This document shows, one piece after another, positions 1-5,636 of a stretch of 5,636 nt of DNA. This DNA comes from an uncultured Thermoanaerobacteraceae bacterium (GTDB taxonomy: Bacteria; Bacillota; DSM-12270; Thermacetogeniales; Thermacetogeniaceae). The stretch lies in NCBI GenBank assembly GCA_937914965.1, contig CALGIY010000178.1, positions 1-5,636 of the forward strand, written 5' to 3'. The notes under the pieces are model-generated. The model saw nothing but the letters and a program-made list of their open reading frames with translations. It searched no databases and was not told where the DNA came from. Each line of letters starts with the position of its first letter. Position 1 is the first letter of the stretch. The translations under genes were made by a program, and so were the position numbers.

Positions 1-545
1 TTCAAAATTGCGAACTTTTTTATTATATGCTAGGGGGTGCGGACACAAAATTGCTGCATGTGGCAGATATTCTCCAGGATCTTGATTCCCCTTTTTGCGA
101 GCTTTGTTCCTCTTCTTGTGAAGGTATATGCGGTGAGGGAAAGAATTTGGGTGAGGTCTTCGAGCTGCTGAGGCGGGTTGATGGAATCATTGTAGGCAGC
201 CCTGTTTACTTTGGAACAGTATCCGGCCAACTCAAGGCCTTCTGGGATAAAACCCGGGTGATTCGTCGGGAAAAAGCCCTGCTGAATGTTGTAGGTGGGG
301 GGATTACTGTTGGGGGTGCACGCTTTGGGGGGCAGGAAACGACCTTAAAGGCGATTCACGATATGATGTTGGTTCAAGGGATGCTCATTGTCGGCGATGG
401 ATTTAAGGATTTTGACTGTGGTCACCATGGAGCCTGTGCCCAACGGCCGGCCGAAAGTGATGAAAACGGTCTGAAGCGAGTTCAGATTCTGTCACAGCGT
501 GTTGTAGAGGTTGCCAAGTCTACACAAAACCTGCGAAAAAGATAA
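1..545 (+). CDS. Flavodoxin-family / iron-sulfur flavoprotein-like NAD(P)H:FMN oxidoreductase, 5' end cut by the window
   Basis: This is the C-terminal part of a flavodoxin-fold protein, probably a cytoplasmic FMN-binding oxidoreductase; its substrate is unknown. The frame is open from the window edge (first full codon at 3) to TAA at 543-545. The ATG at 27 is probably not the start. It lacks a Shine-Dalgarno site, and the N-terminal beta-strand with the phosphate-binding loop normally seen in this family would be missing. The residues around it (LGGADTKLLHVADI) fit the usual first helix and second strand. Visible motifs are GIIVGSPVYFGTVSGQLKAF (FMN-contacting loop, nt about 183-242) and a glycine-rich VGGGITVGGARFGGQE segment (about 294-341), both typical of Isf/FMN-reductase-like proteins. 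Four cysteines at codons 96, 105, 117 and 129 form C-x2-C-x3-C-x3-C, where iron-sulfur flavoproteins bind a 4Fe-4S cluster. The cluster is inferred. The gene lies 17 nt before dgt and is probably co-transcribed with it. Confidence 0.85.
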   Translation, partial: QNCELFYYMLGGADTKLLHVADILQDLDSPFCELCSSSCEGICGEGKNLGEVFELLRRVDGIIVGSPVYFGTVSGQLKAFWDKTRVIRREKALLNVVGGGITVGGARFGGQETTLKAIHDMMLVQGMLIVGDGFKDFDCGHHGACAQRPAESDENGLKRVQILSQRVVEVAKSTQNLRKR

Positions 546-550
546 AAATG

Positions 551-556
551 AGGTGG
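551..556 (+). promoter_or_regulatory. Ribosome binding site fixing the TTG start of dgt
   Basis: AGGTGG lies 6 nt before the TTG at 563. The next in-frame ATG is codon 45, inside conserved sequence (AYMRDRDRII), so it cannot be the true start. This site therefore decides for a TTG start. Confidence 0.75.
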
Positions 557-562
557 TAACCG

Positions 563-1567
563 TTGCCACAAAACCTGTCTTTTCGTGAGCAGATCGAAAA
601 ACGGGAAGCTGAATATCTTGCACCATATGCTACTTTTAGTTCTAGATCCAAGGGGCGCCTATATCCGGATGACCCCTGCCCGGTGCGCACAGCTTATATG
701 CGCGACCGCGACCGTATTATCTACTCCAAGGCTTTCCGGCGTCTTAAACATAAAACACAGGTGTTCATTTCACCAGAGGGTGATCATTACCGGACCAGGA
801 GTACCCATACTCTAGAGGTTGCTCAGATCTCCCGAACCATTGCTCGGGCCCTGCACCTCAATGAAGACCTGACCGAGGCTATGGCACTGGGACATGATCT
901 GGGCCATACCCCTTTTGGTCATTCGGGGGAGTTTGCCTTAGATGCGGTTTATCCCCCTGGTTTCCACCATAATGAGCAGAGTCTGCGGGTGGTAGAAAAA
1001 TTAGAAGGGCCCCGGGGTTTAAATCTGACATGGGAGGTGAGGGACGGGATCTTGTGCCATACAGGCCCGAGACTTCCTTCTACCCCAGAAGGGCAGATCG
1101 TTAGGATAGCAGACCGCATCTCTTACATTAACCATGACATTGATGACGCTATTCGGGCGGGACTCATCCAAGAGGAGGATCTGCCTAGGGAGTGTATCAG
1201 TGTATTGGGGAACCGTCATAAAGCAAGGATTAATACGATGGTTACAGACATTATTAAGAACAGTTGGGGACGGCCGGAAATCAACATGAGAGAAGAAGTC
1301 CAGGTGGCCACTGATGGACTGCGCAGTTTTCTTTTTGAAAGAGTATATGTTGGTTCCATCGCGAAGAAGGAAGAAGCGAAAGCACAGCGAATAATAAAGA
1401 TTCTGTATGAGTATTATCTGGAGAACCCGGATTTGCTCTCTGATGATTTGAAGGGAAGGATATCAGCTGAGGGTCTGGAGAGGTGTGTTGTTGACTACAT
1501 TGCAGGTATGACTGACCGCTTTGCCATGAAGACATTTGAAAGATACTTTGTGCATCTGCATGGGTAA
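563..1567 (+). CDS. dgt: Deoxyguanosinetriphosphate triphosphohydrolase-like HD-domain protein
   Basis: The family hydrolyses dGTP (or other dNTPs) to the deoxynucleoside and tripolyphosphate, adjusting dNTP pools in the cytoplasm. The 334-aa product has the usual length of the shorter Gram-positive type. The N-terminal part carries CPVRTAYMRDRDRIIYSKAF (residues 39-58) and LKHKTQVF (61-68), which are family signatures. The HD metal site is complete: H82 in THTLEVAQ, H111-D112 in ALGHDLGHTPFGH, and D184 in VRIADRISYINHDIDDAI. Further conserved motifs are FHHNEQSLR (about 134-142) and GPRLPSTPEGQ (168-178). The start is TTG, chosen because AGGTGG lies 6 nt upstream and no earlier ATG fits. The gene sits between the flavoprotein gene (17 nt) and dnaG (73 nt) with no terminator visible on either side. 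This suggests one transcript linking dNTP control to primase. The exact substrate cannot be read from the sequence. Confidence 0.95.
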   Translation: MPQNLSFREQIEKREAEYLAPYATFSSRSKGRLYPDDPCPVRTAYMRDRDRIIYSKAFRRLKHKTQVFISPEGDHYRTRSTHTLEVAQISRTIARALHLNEDLTEAMALGHDLGHTPFGHSGEFALDAVYPPGFHHNEQSLRVVEKLEGPRGLNLTWEVRDGILCHTGPRLPSTPEGQIVRIADRISYINHDIDDAIRAGLIQEEDLPRECISVLGNRHKARINTMVTDIIKNSWGRPEINMREEVQVATDGLRSFLFERVYVGSIAKKEEAKAQRIIKILYEYYLENPDLLSDDLKGRISAEGLERCVVDYIAGMTDRFAMKTFERYFVHLHG

Positions 1568-1627
1568 CCTGAGCATAAAGCAGGAAATACCCTAACCAAT
1601 AGAGAATTGAATACAAGTCCATTTTAT

Positions 1628-1639
1628 AAGGAACGGGTG
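1628..1639 (+). promoter_or_regulatory. Ribosome binding region of dnaG, with an ambiguous start
   Basis: Two overlapping Shine-Dalgarno-like stretches occur. AAGGA (1628-1632) is 8 nt before TTG 1641, and GGGTG (1635-1639) is 7 nt before ATG 1647. The first is the better match to the anti-SD and favours TTG. The second would give a start matching the usual N-terminal length of Gram-positive DnaG. Confidence 0.55.
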
Positions 1640-1640
1640 T

Positions 1641-3470
1641 TTGCAGATGGCAGGTCTTGTCCCAGAAGAGTTTCTGGATGACGTTCGGAGCAGGACAGAT
1701 ATTGTTGAGCTAGTCAGCGAATATCTCCCTTTAAAAAAAACCGGACAGAATTATGTGGGATTATGTCCCTTTCATCAGGAGAAAACCCCATCTTTTACGG
1801 TATCTACCGCCAAGCAGATATTCTACTGCTTCGGGTGTGGTGCTGGGGGAAATGTGTTTTCATTTTTAATGAAGATAGATAACCTGCCTTTTCTTGAGGC
1901 TGTCGAACTCCTGGCTAATCGACTGGGTCTGGAAGTTCCTCGCTCTAAGGGATCAAGGGAGAAACGACAGCGAAAGGATAGGTTTTATGAACTAAATGCT
2001 CATGCAGCAAATTATTATCATAGAATATTAGTACACGAAGCAGAGGCAGAGCGTGCCAGAAAGTATCTGTTTGGCCGCGGAGTAAAAAAGACATCAGTGG
2101 AAAGATTTCTGCTCGGGTTTGCTCATGATGCAGGGCGCGGCCTACTGGAGTTTCTACGGGGGAAAGACTTTTCCGGCCAAGACATCCGAAATTCAGGGTT
2201 GTTTATAGAACGATATGGGAACCTTCAGGAACGTTTTCGGGGGCGAGTTATTTTCCCAATTCATGATGCCAGGGGACGCTGCCTAGGTTTTGGAGGGCGT
2301 GCCTTGAGGGATGGGGAACCAAAATACCTGAACTCTCCGGAGTCCCCGGTCTTCAATAAGAGCCGCAATCTTTATGGCCTTCATCTGGCCATACCAGCTA
2401 TTCGGGAAGAGAAAAATATTATTGTGGTGGAGGGCTATCTAGACTGCATTACTGCTCAGGAGTATGGTTTTCGTAATACAGTTGCATCTCTCGGAACAGC
2501 TTTTACGCAGGACCAGGCACGACTCCTGATGCGTTACACAAAAGATGTGATTCTGGCCTTTGATCAGGATGCTGCTGGTTCGGCCGCAACGATACGCAGT
2601 GCGGGCTTTCTCCAGGGGCCAGGAGTTAAGGTACGGATTCTTGATCTTCCGGAGGCAAAAGATCCTGATGAGTTCCTGCGCACCAGGGGCGGGGAGGCCT
2701 TTGCAGAAGCTATAAAAAATCGCACAATCAGCTACTTTGAGTTTAGGCTGGACCAACTGCTTCAGCAGTATAACCCGGCAAATGTTATTGACCGGGCGGA
2801 AATAGCCAGAGAACTGGTGGAAGAACTGGCGCAGATCCCGAATCATGTGGTGCGGGAGGGTTTCCTGCAAATGGCAGCCCAAAGGATCCATACATCAGAG
2901 GAAGCTATCCGCCTAGAATTATCTCGTACCTTGAGCAAACAGCAGACTAGGAAGGATAAAATTGATAAAAATAGATATAATATGGAACAAGGCAAACAAA
3001 CTTTCGAAAAACAGCACCTGACGGCGGAAGAAGCAGCAAAACGGGGACTTTTTCGCTACATGTGCCAGGATAGCGAGCTGAAAGAGCGAGTACAGGAAGA
3101 TCTCGGGGATCAGGTTTTTACTGTAAAGATGAGAAATTACCTTGATCTTTTCGAAAAGCACGACTGGGGGAGTCCTGCAGAAGTAATGAATTGTGTTGAT
3201 ATCAGCGATCAGGAGGAACTAGCGGAGTTATTGATGAGCAGTGAGGACCGCCATCTCGATCAAGTACAAAAGGAACGACTGGTAGAAGACTACATTAGGA
3301 CTCTAAAAAAAGAGCAATTACGCCAGGTAATCCAGATTAAACAGGCTGGTTTAAGGGAATGCGAAAAAAAAGGAGATCAGGAAGGAATTAAGGACCTCTT
3401 AGCCGAAATACATGTACTGTACGAAAACCTAGAGCACATTAAAAAAATACCAACACAGGGAATATCATGA
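1641..3470 (+). CDS. dnaG: DNA primase DnaG
   Basis: This enzyme makes the short RNA primers for the lagging strand and works with the replicative helicase at the fork. The 609-aa product is of normal length. An N-terminal CHC2 zinc-binding domain has C42, H45, C63 and C66 in CPFHQEKTPSF and FYCFGCGAGGNVF. The RNA polymerase core follows, with ERFRGRVIFPIHDARGRCLG (197-216) and the PKYLNSPE basic motif (227-234). The TOPRIM catalytic motifs are EGYLD (E264, D268) and FDQDAAG (D308, D310). KDPDEF is at 340-345. The charged stretch from about 430 to 460 is a linker to the C-terminal helicase-interaction domain (about 460-609), which is the least conserved part. The start is either TTG 1641 (better SD spacing) or ATG 1647; the latter puts the conserved V/I-P-E/D-E at the same distance from Met as in Bacillus DnaG. 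The gene ends 25 nt before rpoD, the classical primase-sigma pairing. Confidence 0.97.
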   Translation: MQMAGLVPEEFLDDVRSRTDIVELVSEYLPLKKTGQNYVGLCPFHQEKTPSFTVSTAKQIFYCFGCGAGGNVFSFLMKIDNLPFLEAVELLANRLGLEVPRSKGSREKRQRKDRFYELNAHAANYYHRILVHEAEAERARKYLFGRGVKKTSVERFLLGFAHDAGRGLLEFLRGKDFSGQDIRNSGLFIERYGNLQERFRGRVIFPIHDARGRCLGFGGRALRDGEPKYLNSPESPVFNKSRNLYGLHLAIPAIREEKNIIVVEGYLDCITAQEYGFRNTVASLGTAFTQDQARLLMRYTKDVILAFDQDAAGSAATIRSAGFLQGPGVKVRILDLPEAKDPDEFLRTRGGEAFAEAIKNRTISYFEFRLDQLLQQYNPANVIDRAEIARELVEELAQIPNHVVREGFLQMAAQRIHTSEEAIRLELSRTLSKQQTRKDKIDKNRYNMEQGKQTFEKQHLTAEEAAKRGLFRYMCQDSELKERVQEDLGDQVFTVKMRNYLDLFEKHDWGSPAEVMNCVDISDQEELAELLMSSEDRHLDQVQKERLVEDYIRTLKKEQLRQVIQIKQAGLRECEKKGDQEGIKDLLAEIHVLYENLEHIKKIPTQGIS

Positions 3471-3478
3471 TGAGCCAG

Positions 3479-3488
3479 GAAAGGAGGG
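3479..3488 (+). promoter_or_regulatory. Strong Shine-Dalgarno of rpoD inside a mini-ORF
   Basis: GAAAGGAGGG is close to a perfect anti-SD match, with AAGGAGG at 3481-3487 and 8 nt to ATG 3496. It is also part of a 10-codon reading frame (3467-3499) that overlaps both the dnaG stop and the rpoD start. Within that frame AGGAGG reads as two AGG arginine codons. Confidence 0.85.
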
Positions 3489-3495
3489 ATAATAC

Positions 3496-4587
3496 ATGAA
3501 AGATGAACAATTACGGGTTGATGCAGTAAAAGCATTAATTGCGCGAGGGAAGAAAAAAGGAACTCTTGCCTACAAGGAAATCATGGACACCCTCCAGGGT
3601 TTTGAATTAAGCCCGGAACAGATAGACAGCATATATCAGCACTTTGGGGCCATTGGAATTGAGATTAGCTCGGACGGAAGTGAAAAGGCCAATCCAAAAA
3701 ACGGGGAGGCCAAAGAAGAAGAGGAAACTGAGGTGGATCTTTCTGTACCTGATGGAGTTGCCATTGATGACCCCGTCCGCATGTATCTGAAAGAGATCGG
3801 CCGGATCGCCCTGTTGACAGCAGAGGAAGAAGTGATACTGGCAAAGAGGAACGAGGCTGGGGATGAAGAGGCAAAACGCCGACTTGCTGAGGCAAATTTA
3901 CGGCTCGTAGTCAGCATTGCCAAGCGCTATGTGGGAAGAGGGATGCTCTTTTTGGATCTAATCCAGGAGGGGAACCTTGGTTTGATCAAAGCAGTGGAGA
4001 AGTTTGATTACCGTAAGGGTTACAAGTTCAGTACTTACGCCACTTGGTGGATCAGGCAGGCGATTACCCGGGCTATCGCTGACCAGGCCCGTACTATCCG
4101 GATTCCGGTTCATATGGTAGAGACCATTAATAAGCTGGTCCGGATTAACCGACAGTTACTGCAGGAACTGGGTAGGGATCCCACGCCAGAGGAGATTGCA
4201 GAGGAGATGGATATTCCTGTGGAGCGGGTCCGGGAGATCATGAAAATTGCCCAGGAACCTGTATCTCTCGAAACTCCGATCGGTGAGGAAGAAGACAGCC
4301 ACCTGGGGGATTTTATCGAGGATGAAGATGCTCTGGCCCCAGCAGAAGCGGCATCATTTATCCTACTCAGAGAGCAGTTAGAAGAGGTGTTGGAAACCCT
4401 GACACCCCGAGAGAGAGATGTACTGCGACTGCGGTTTGGGCTCAATGACGGGAAAGCGCGGACACTAGAAGAGGTCGGACAGAAGTTCAAGGTGACCAGA
4501 GAACGCATCCGGCAGATTGAGGCAAAAGCTTTGCGTAAACTGCGGCATCCCAGCAGAAGCAAAAAGTTAAAAGATTACTTGGAGTAA
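3496..4587 (+). CDS. rpoD: Housekeeping RNA polymerase sigma factor (SigA/RpoD)
   Basis: This is the primary sigma-70 factor, which directs RNA polymerase core enzyme to -35/-10 promoters. The 363-aa length is typical of Gram-positive SigA and there is no large insert between regions 1.2 and 2. Region 1.1 (about 1-55) is followed by an acidic, low-complexity linker (about 58-85). Region 1.2 begins at [11 protein letters not shown] (92-102). Region 2 (about 128-200) includes [17 protein letters not shown] and the -10 recognition and melting segment [20 protein letters not shown]. Region 3 runs from about 203 to 283, including [12 protein letters not shown] (257-268), the start of the 3.2 finger. 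Region 4 (about 290-355) holds [15 protein letters not shown] and the -35-binding helix-turn-helix [20 protein letters not shown] (333-352). The ATG start follows a near-perfect SD. The gene is 25 nt after dnaG and is followed directly by an intrinsic terminator, so it is the last gene of the unit. No key region is missing. Confidence 0.98.
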   Translation: MKDEQLRVDAVKALIARGKKKGTLAYKEIMDTLQGFELSPEQIDSIYQHFGAIGIEISSDGSEKANPKNGEAKEEEETEVDLSVPDGVAIDDPVRMYLKEIGRIALLTAEEEVILAKRNEAGDEEAKRRLAEANLRLVVSIAKRYVGRGMLFLDLIQEGNLGLIKAVEKFDYRKGYKFSTYATWWIRQAITRAIADQARTIRIPVHMVETINKLVRINRQLLQELGRDPTPEEIAEEMDIPVERVREIMKIAQEPVSLETPIGEEEDSHLGDFIEDEDALAPAEAASFILLREQLEEVLETLTPRERDVLRLRFGLNDGKARTLEEVGQKFKVTRERIRQIEAKALRKLRHPSRSKKLKDYLE

Positions 4588-4590
4588 ATA

Positions 4591-4630
4591 AGAGCCCCAC
4601 TCATATTTAAACGGGAGGGGGCTTTTTTTT
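4591..4630 (+). terminator. Intrinsic terminator after rpoD
   Basis: The hairpin starts 3 nt after the rpoD stop. AGCCCC (4593-4598) pairs with GGGGCT (4618-4623). After a bulged A4599, CTC (4600-4602) pairs with GAG (4615-4617), leaving a 12-nt loop. Eight T residues (4623-4630) follow the stem. It ends the dgt-dnaG-rpoD transcript and separates it from the GntR gene. Confidence 0.92.
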
Positions 4631-4656
4631 ATAGTCAAGAGGCAGTAACGGGCAGA

Positions 4657-4666
4657 TGGTATACCA
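4657..4666 (+). promoter_or_regulatory. Candidate GntR/FCD operator, copy 1
   Basis: TGGTATACCA is a perfect 10-bp palindrome between the rpoD terminator and the gntR promoter. It matches the known FadR/UxuR-type GntR operator pattern (TNGT-spacer-ACNA; ExuR/UxuR sites have a TGGTATACCA core). It lies about 118 bp upstream of the predicted transcription start, too far for simple blocking. Related copies occur at 4873 and 5617. That the neighbouring regulator binds here is an inference. Confidence 0.5.
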
Positions 4667-4744
4667 AAGCGGCAATTAAGCTCCATAAAGTAGATATGCC
4701 CCCTGTTAGCGGCTTTGCTGTACTTATTCTGTTTCTGATGACAC

Positions 4745-4773
4745 TTGCCATGGAAAATTACTCGCAGTATAAT
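4745..4773 (+). promoter_or_regulatory. Sigma-A promoter of the GntR gene
   Basis: TTGCCA (4745-4750) and a perfect TATAAT (4768-4773) are separated by 17 nt, the optimal spacing. Transcription would begin near 4780 and give a leader of about 38 nt before the ATG at 4818. It lies downstream of the rpoD terminator, so the regulator should be transcribed independently. Confidence 0.8.
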
Positions 4774-4817
4774 TTGATATAACTTACGGTGTTCGTTGAG
4801 TTTAGGGGGGAAATACT

Positions 4818-5498
4818 ATGGCAAACGAAGATATGGCACGAGAGATCACTGATCTGCAATCACTACACCCCCAGGTATACCAGGTTCTGCGTCATGCGGT
4901 ACTCACCGGAGAGCTGCAGCCAGGAGAGAGAATGGTCGAAAGAAAACTAGCAAAACAGCTTGGGGTAAGCCGCACACCAGTGCGGGAGGCTATTCGCAAA
5001 CTGGAACTGGAAGGGTTGGTGAAACATGTTCCTAATAAAGGAGTGGTAGTCACCCGTATGTCTTCAAAGGATGCCTGGGATATATACAATATCCGGGCGG
5101 TTCTCGAGGGGTTGGCTGCGCGCCTGGCGTCAAAGTCGATTACTTCTGAAGAGGTAGAGCGGCTGGAAGTTCTAGTGCAGAAGATGGAGCAGGCGGTTAA
5201 TGCCAATGAACTCGATCAGTTAAATGATTTGCACATTGAATTTAATGATGTGATTTATAAGTCTGCGGGAAGCCCCAGACTGCACCAGATGATCAGTAAT
5301 CTGGTTGATTATACTGTCGTTTTTACGAAGGTCGGTTACTGTGTCCCCGGCAGAAGTCGTGAGGCAACAGATGAGCATAAAGAATTATTTGAGGCTATCA
5401 AGAGAGGGGACGGTGCTGAGGCAGAACGGATCGGACGAAAGCATATTGAGCGCTCTTGTAACGCCTATTTTATACAGCAGGCACTGATCGAGGATTAA
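4818..5498 (+). CDS. GntR-family transcriptional regulator, FadR-type with FCD ligand domain
   Basis: This is a cytoplasmic DNA-binding regulator whose C-terminal domain senses a small molecule, often an organic acid or sugar acid in this family. The effector is not recognisable here. The 226-aa length is normal. The N-terminal winged helix-turn-helix (about 17-80) has the signature ELQPGERMVERKLAKQLGVS, then RTPVREAIRKLELEGLV and the wing PNKGVVVTRM. The all-helical FCD domain (about 84-215) begins with IYNIRAVLEGLAARLA. Likely metal or ligand residues are D137/H139, H187 and H209; the last two are 22 apart, as in the family. The position normally occupied by His in the common FH motif appears to be Asn (F142-N143). 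ATG 4818 is supported by AGGGGGG 7 nt upstream. The gene has its own promoter and lies among three GGTATACC-like sites, so autoregulation and control of the next gene are likely. Confidence 0.93.
   Translation: MANEDMAREITDLQSLHPQVYQVLRHAVLTGELQPGERMVERKLAKQLGVSRTPVREAIRKLELEGLVKHVPNKGVVVTRMSSKDAWDIYNIRAVLEGLAARLASKSITSEEVERLEVLVQKMEQAVNANELDQLNDLHIEFNDVIYKSAGSPRLHQMISNLVDYTVVFTKVGYCVPGRSREATDEHKELFEAIKRGDGAEAERIGRKHIERSCNAYFIQQALIED
4873..4882 (+). repeat. GGTATACC element, copy 2, inside the gntR coding start
   Basis: AGGTATACCA contains the same 8-bp palindrome as copy 1 (core 4874-4881), centred 216 bp downstream of it and about 98 bp after the predicted start of transcription. It encodes part of Q-V-Y-Q in the first helix of the regulator. 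It could be an intragenic operator allowing a repression loop, or a coding coincidence. Confidence 0.35.
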
Positions 5499-5530
5499 CG
5501 AGGAATGCCGGATGCTGTTAGGGATCCGAT

Positions 5531-5564
5531 ATTAAAAAATAATAAATAAAAAAATAAAATATTT
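5531..5564. other. Pure A/T tract downstream of gntR
   Basis: Thirty-four consecutive A or T bases with several A-runs follow the gntR gene. No hairpin with a downstream T-run is visible, so it is not a + strand intrinsic terminator. It lies just upstream of a candidate promoter and could act as an UP element or bent DNA. Its role is inferred. Confidence 0.5.
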
Positions 5565-5581
5565 CGATCAAAAAGAAGGAC

Positions 5582-5610
5582 TTTCTATTTCTGCGTAGAA
5601 TAGCTATTAT
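5582..5610 (+). promoter_or_regulatory. Weak candidate promoter for the gene beyond the right edge
   Basis: TATTAT (5605-5610) resembles a -10 box, with TTTCTA (5582-5587) 17 nt upstream as a poor -35 match (3 of 6). The predicted start, near 5617, would fall on the operator-like element, the classical position for repression. A competing reading is that ATG 5609 begins a coding region. Confidence 0.3.
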
Positions 5611-5616
5611 GAAAGA

Positions 5617-5626
5617 CGGTACACCA
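5617..5626 (+). promoter_or_regulatory. Candidate GntR operator, copy 3
   Basis: CGGTACACCA differs from the 8-bp GGTATACC core by one base. Its wider context, 5614-5628, matches 4654-4668 at 13 of 15 positions, including the trailing CCAAA. It lies in the region before the next gene, so it may link that gene to the GntR regulator. Confidence 0.4.
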
Positions 5627-5636
5627 AATAAGGTTA

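Noticed and set aside
27..29. ATG as the start of the flavoprotein gene
   Set aside because: There is no Shine-Dalgarno site. The frame is open to the window edge, and the N-terminal strand and phosphate loop of the flavodoxin fold would be missing. The gene is cut by the window.
1607..1630. TTGAAT and TATAAG between dgt and dnaG as a promoter
   Set aside because: The spacing is only 12 nt, there is no extended -10, and TATAAG overlaps the dnaG ribosome binding region.
2439..2891. 150-codon open frame on the minus strand inside dnaG
   Set aside because: It is a shadow of the highly conserved primase TOPRIM coding region. The translated product shows no recognisable motif.
3147..3158. Perfect 12-bp palindrome CTTTTCGAAAAG in dnaG
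   Set aside because: About one such palindrome is expected by chance in a window this size. It lies inside coding sequence and has no second copy that I saw.
4110..4562. 150-codon open frame on the minus strand inside rpoD
   Set aside because: It is a serine/arginine-rich shadow opposite conserved sigma regions 3 and 4, and I saw no evidence of coding.
5510..5530. CGGAT/ATCCG hairpin after gntR as a terminator
   Set aside because: The stem has only 5 bp with a 10-nt loop, and an A-rich rather than T-rich tract follows.

Overview
The window looks like chromosomal core-gene DNA from a Gram-positive, low-to-mid-GC bacterium, most likely an anaerobic Clostridia lineage (Peptococcaceae/Desulfotomaculum/Moorella-like). 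Four things point that way: the order dgt-dnaG-rpoD on one strand; a short SigA-type sigma factor without the long non-conserved insert of proteobacterial RpoD; strong Shine-Dalgarno sites with two likely TTG starts; and a flavoprotein carrying a clustered-cysteine motif. This is inferred from family knowledge and gene order, because no database search was possible. All real genes lie on the + strand.

Layout. Positions 1-545 hold the C-terminal part of a flavodoxin-fold (iron-sulfur flavoprotein/NADPH-dependent FMN reductase-like) gene whose start lies outside the window. After 17 nt comes dgt (563-1567), an HD-domain deoxynucleoside triphosphate triphosphohydrolase. A 73-nt gap leads to dnaG (1641-3470), the replication primase. 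After 25 nt comes rpoD/sigA (3496-4587), the housekeeping sigma factor. A clear intrinsic terminator (4591-4630) closes this unit. Positions 4631-4817 are intergenic and hold a GGTATACC palindrome and a near-consensus sigma-A promoter (TTGCCA-17 nt-TATAAT). These serve a GntR/FCD-family regulator gene (4818-5498). The last 138 nt have no confirmed gene; they contain a 34-nt pure A/T tract and a third, one-mismatch copy of the GGTATACC element at the right edge, probably the control region of the next gene.

How it fits together. dgt-dnaG-rpoD resembles a macromolecular-synthesis operon, joining dNTP-pool control, primer synthesis and transcription initiation. The terminator and separate promoter make the GntR regulator its own unit. 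The GGTATACC-like copies upstream of, inside the start of, and downstream of the regulator gene suggest that it controls itself and the next gene.

I see no clearly novel multi-gene system. The most notable points are the three operator-like repeats around the GntR gene and a 10-codon mini-ORF that overlaps both the dnaG stop and the rpoD start.
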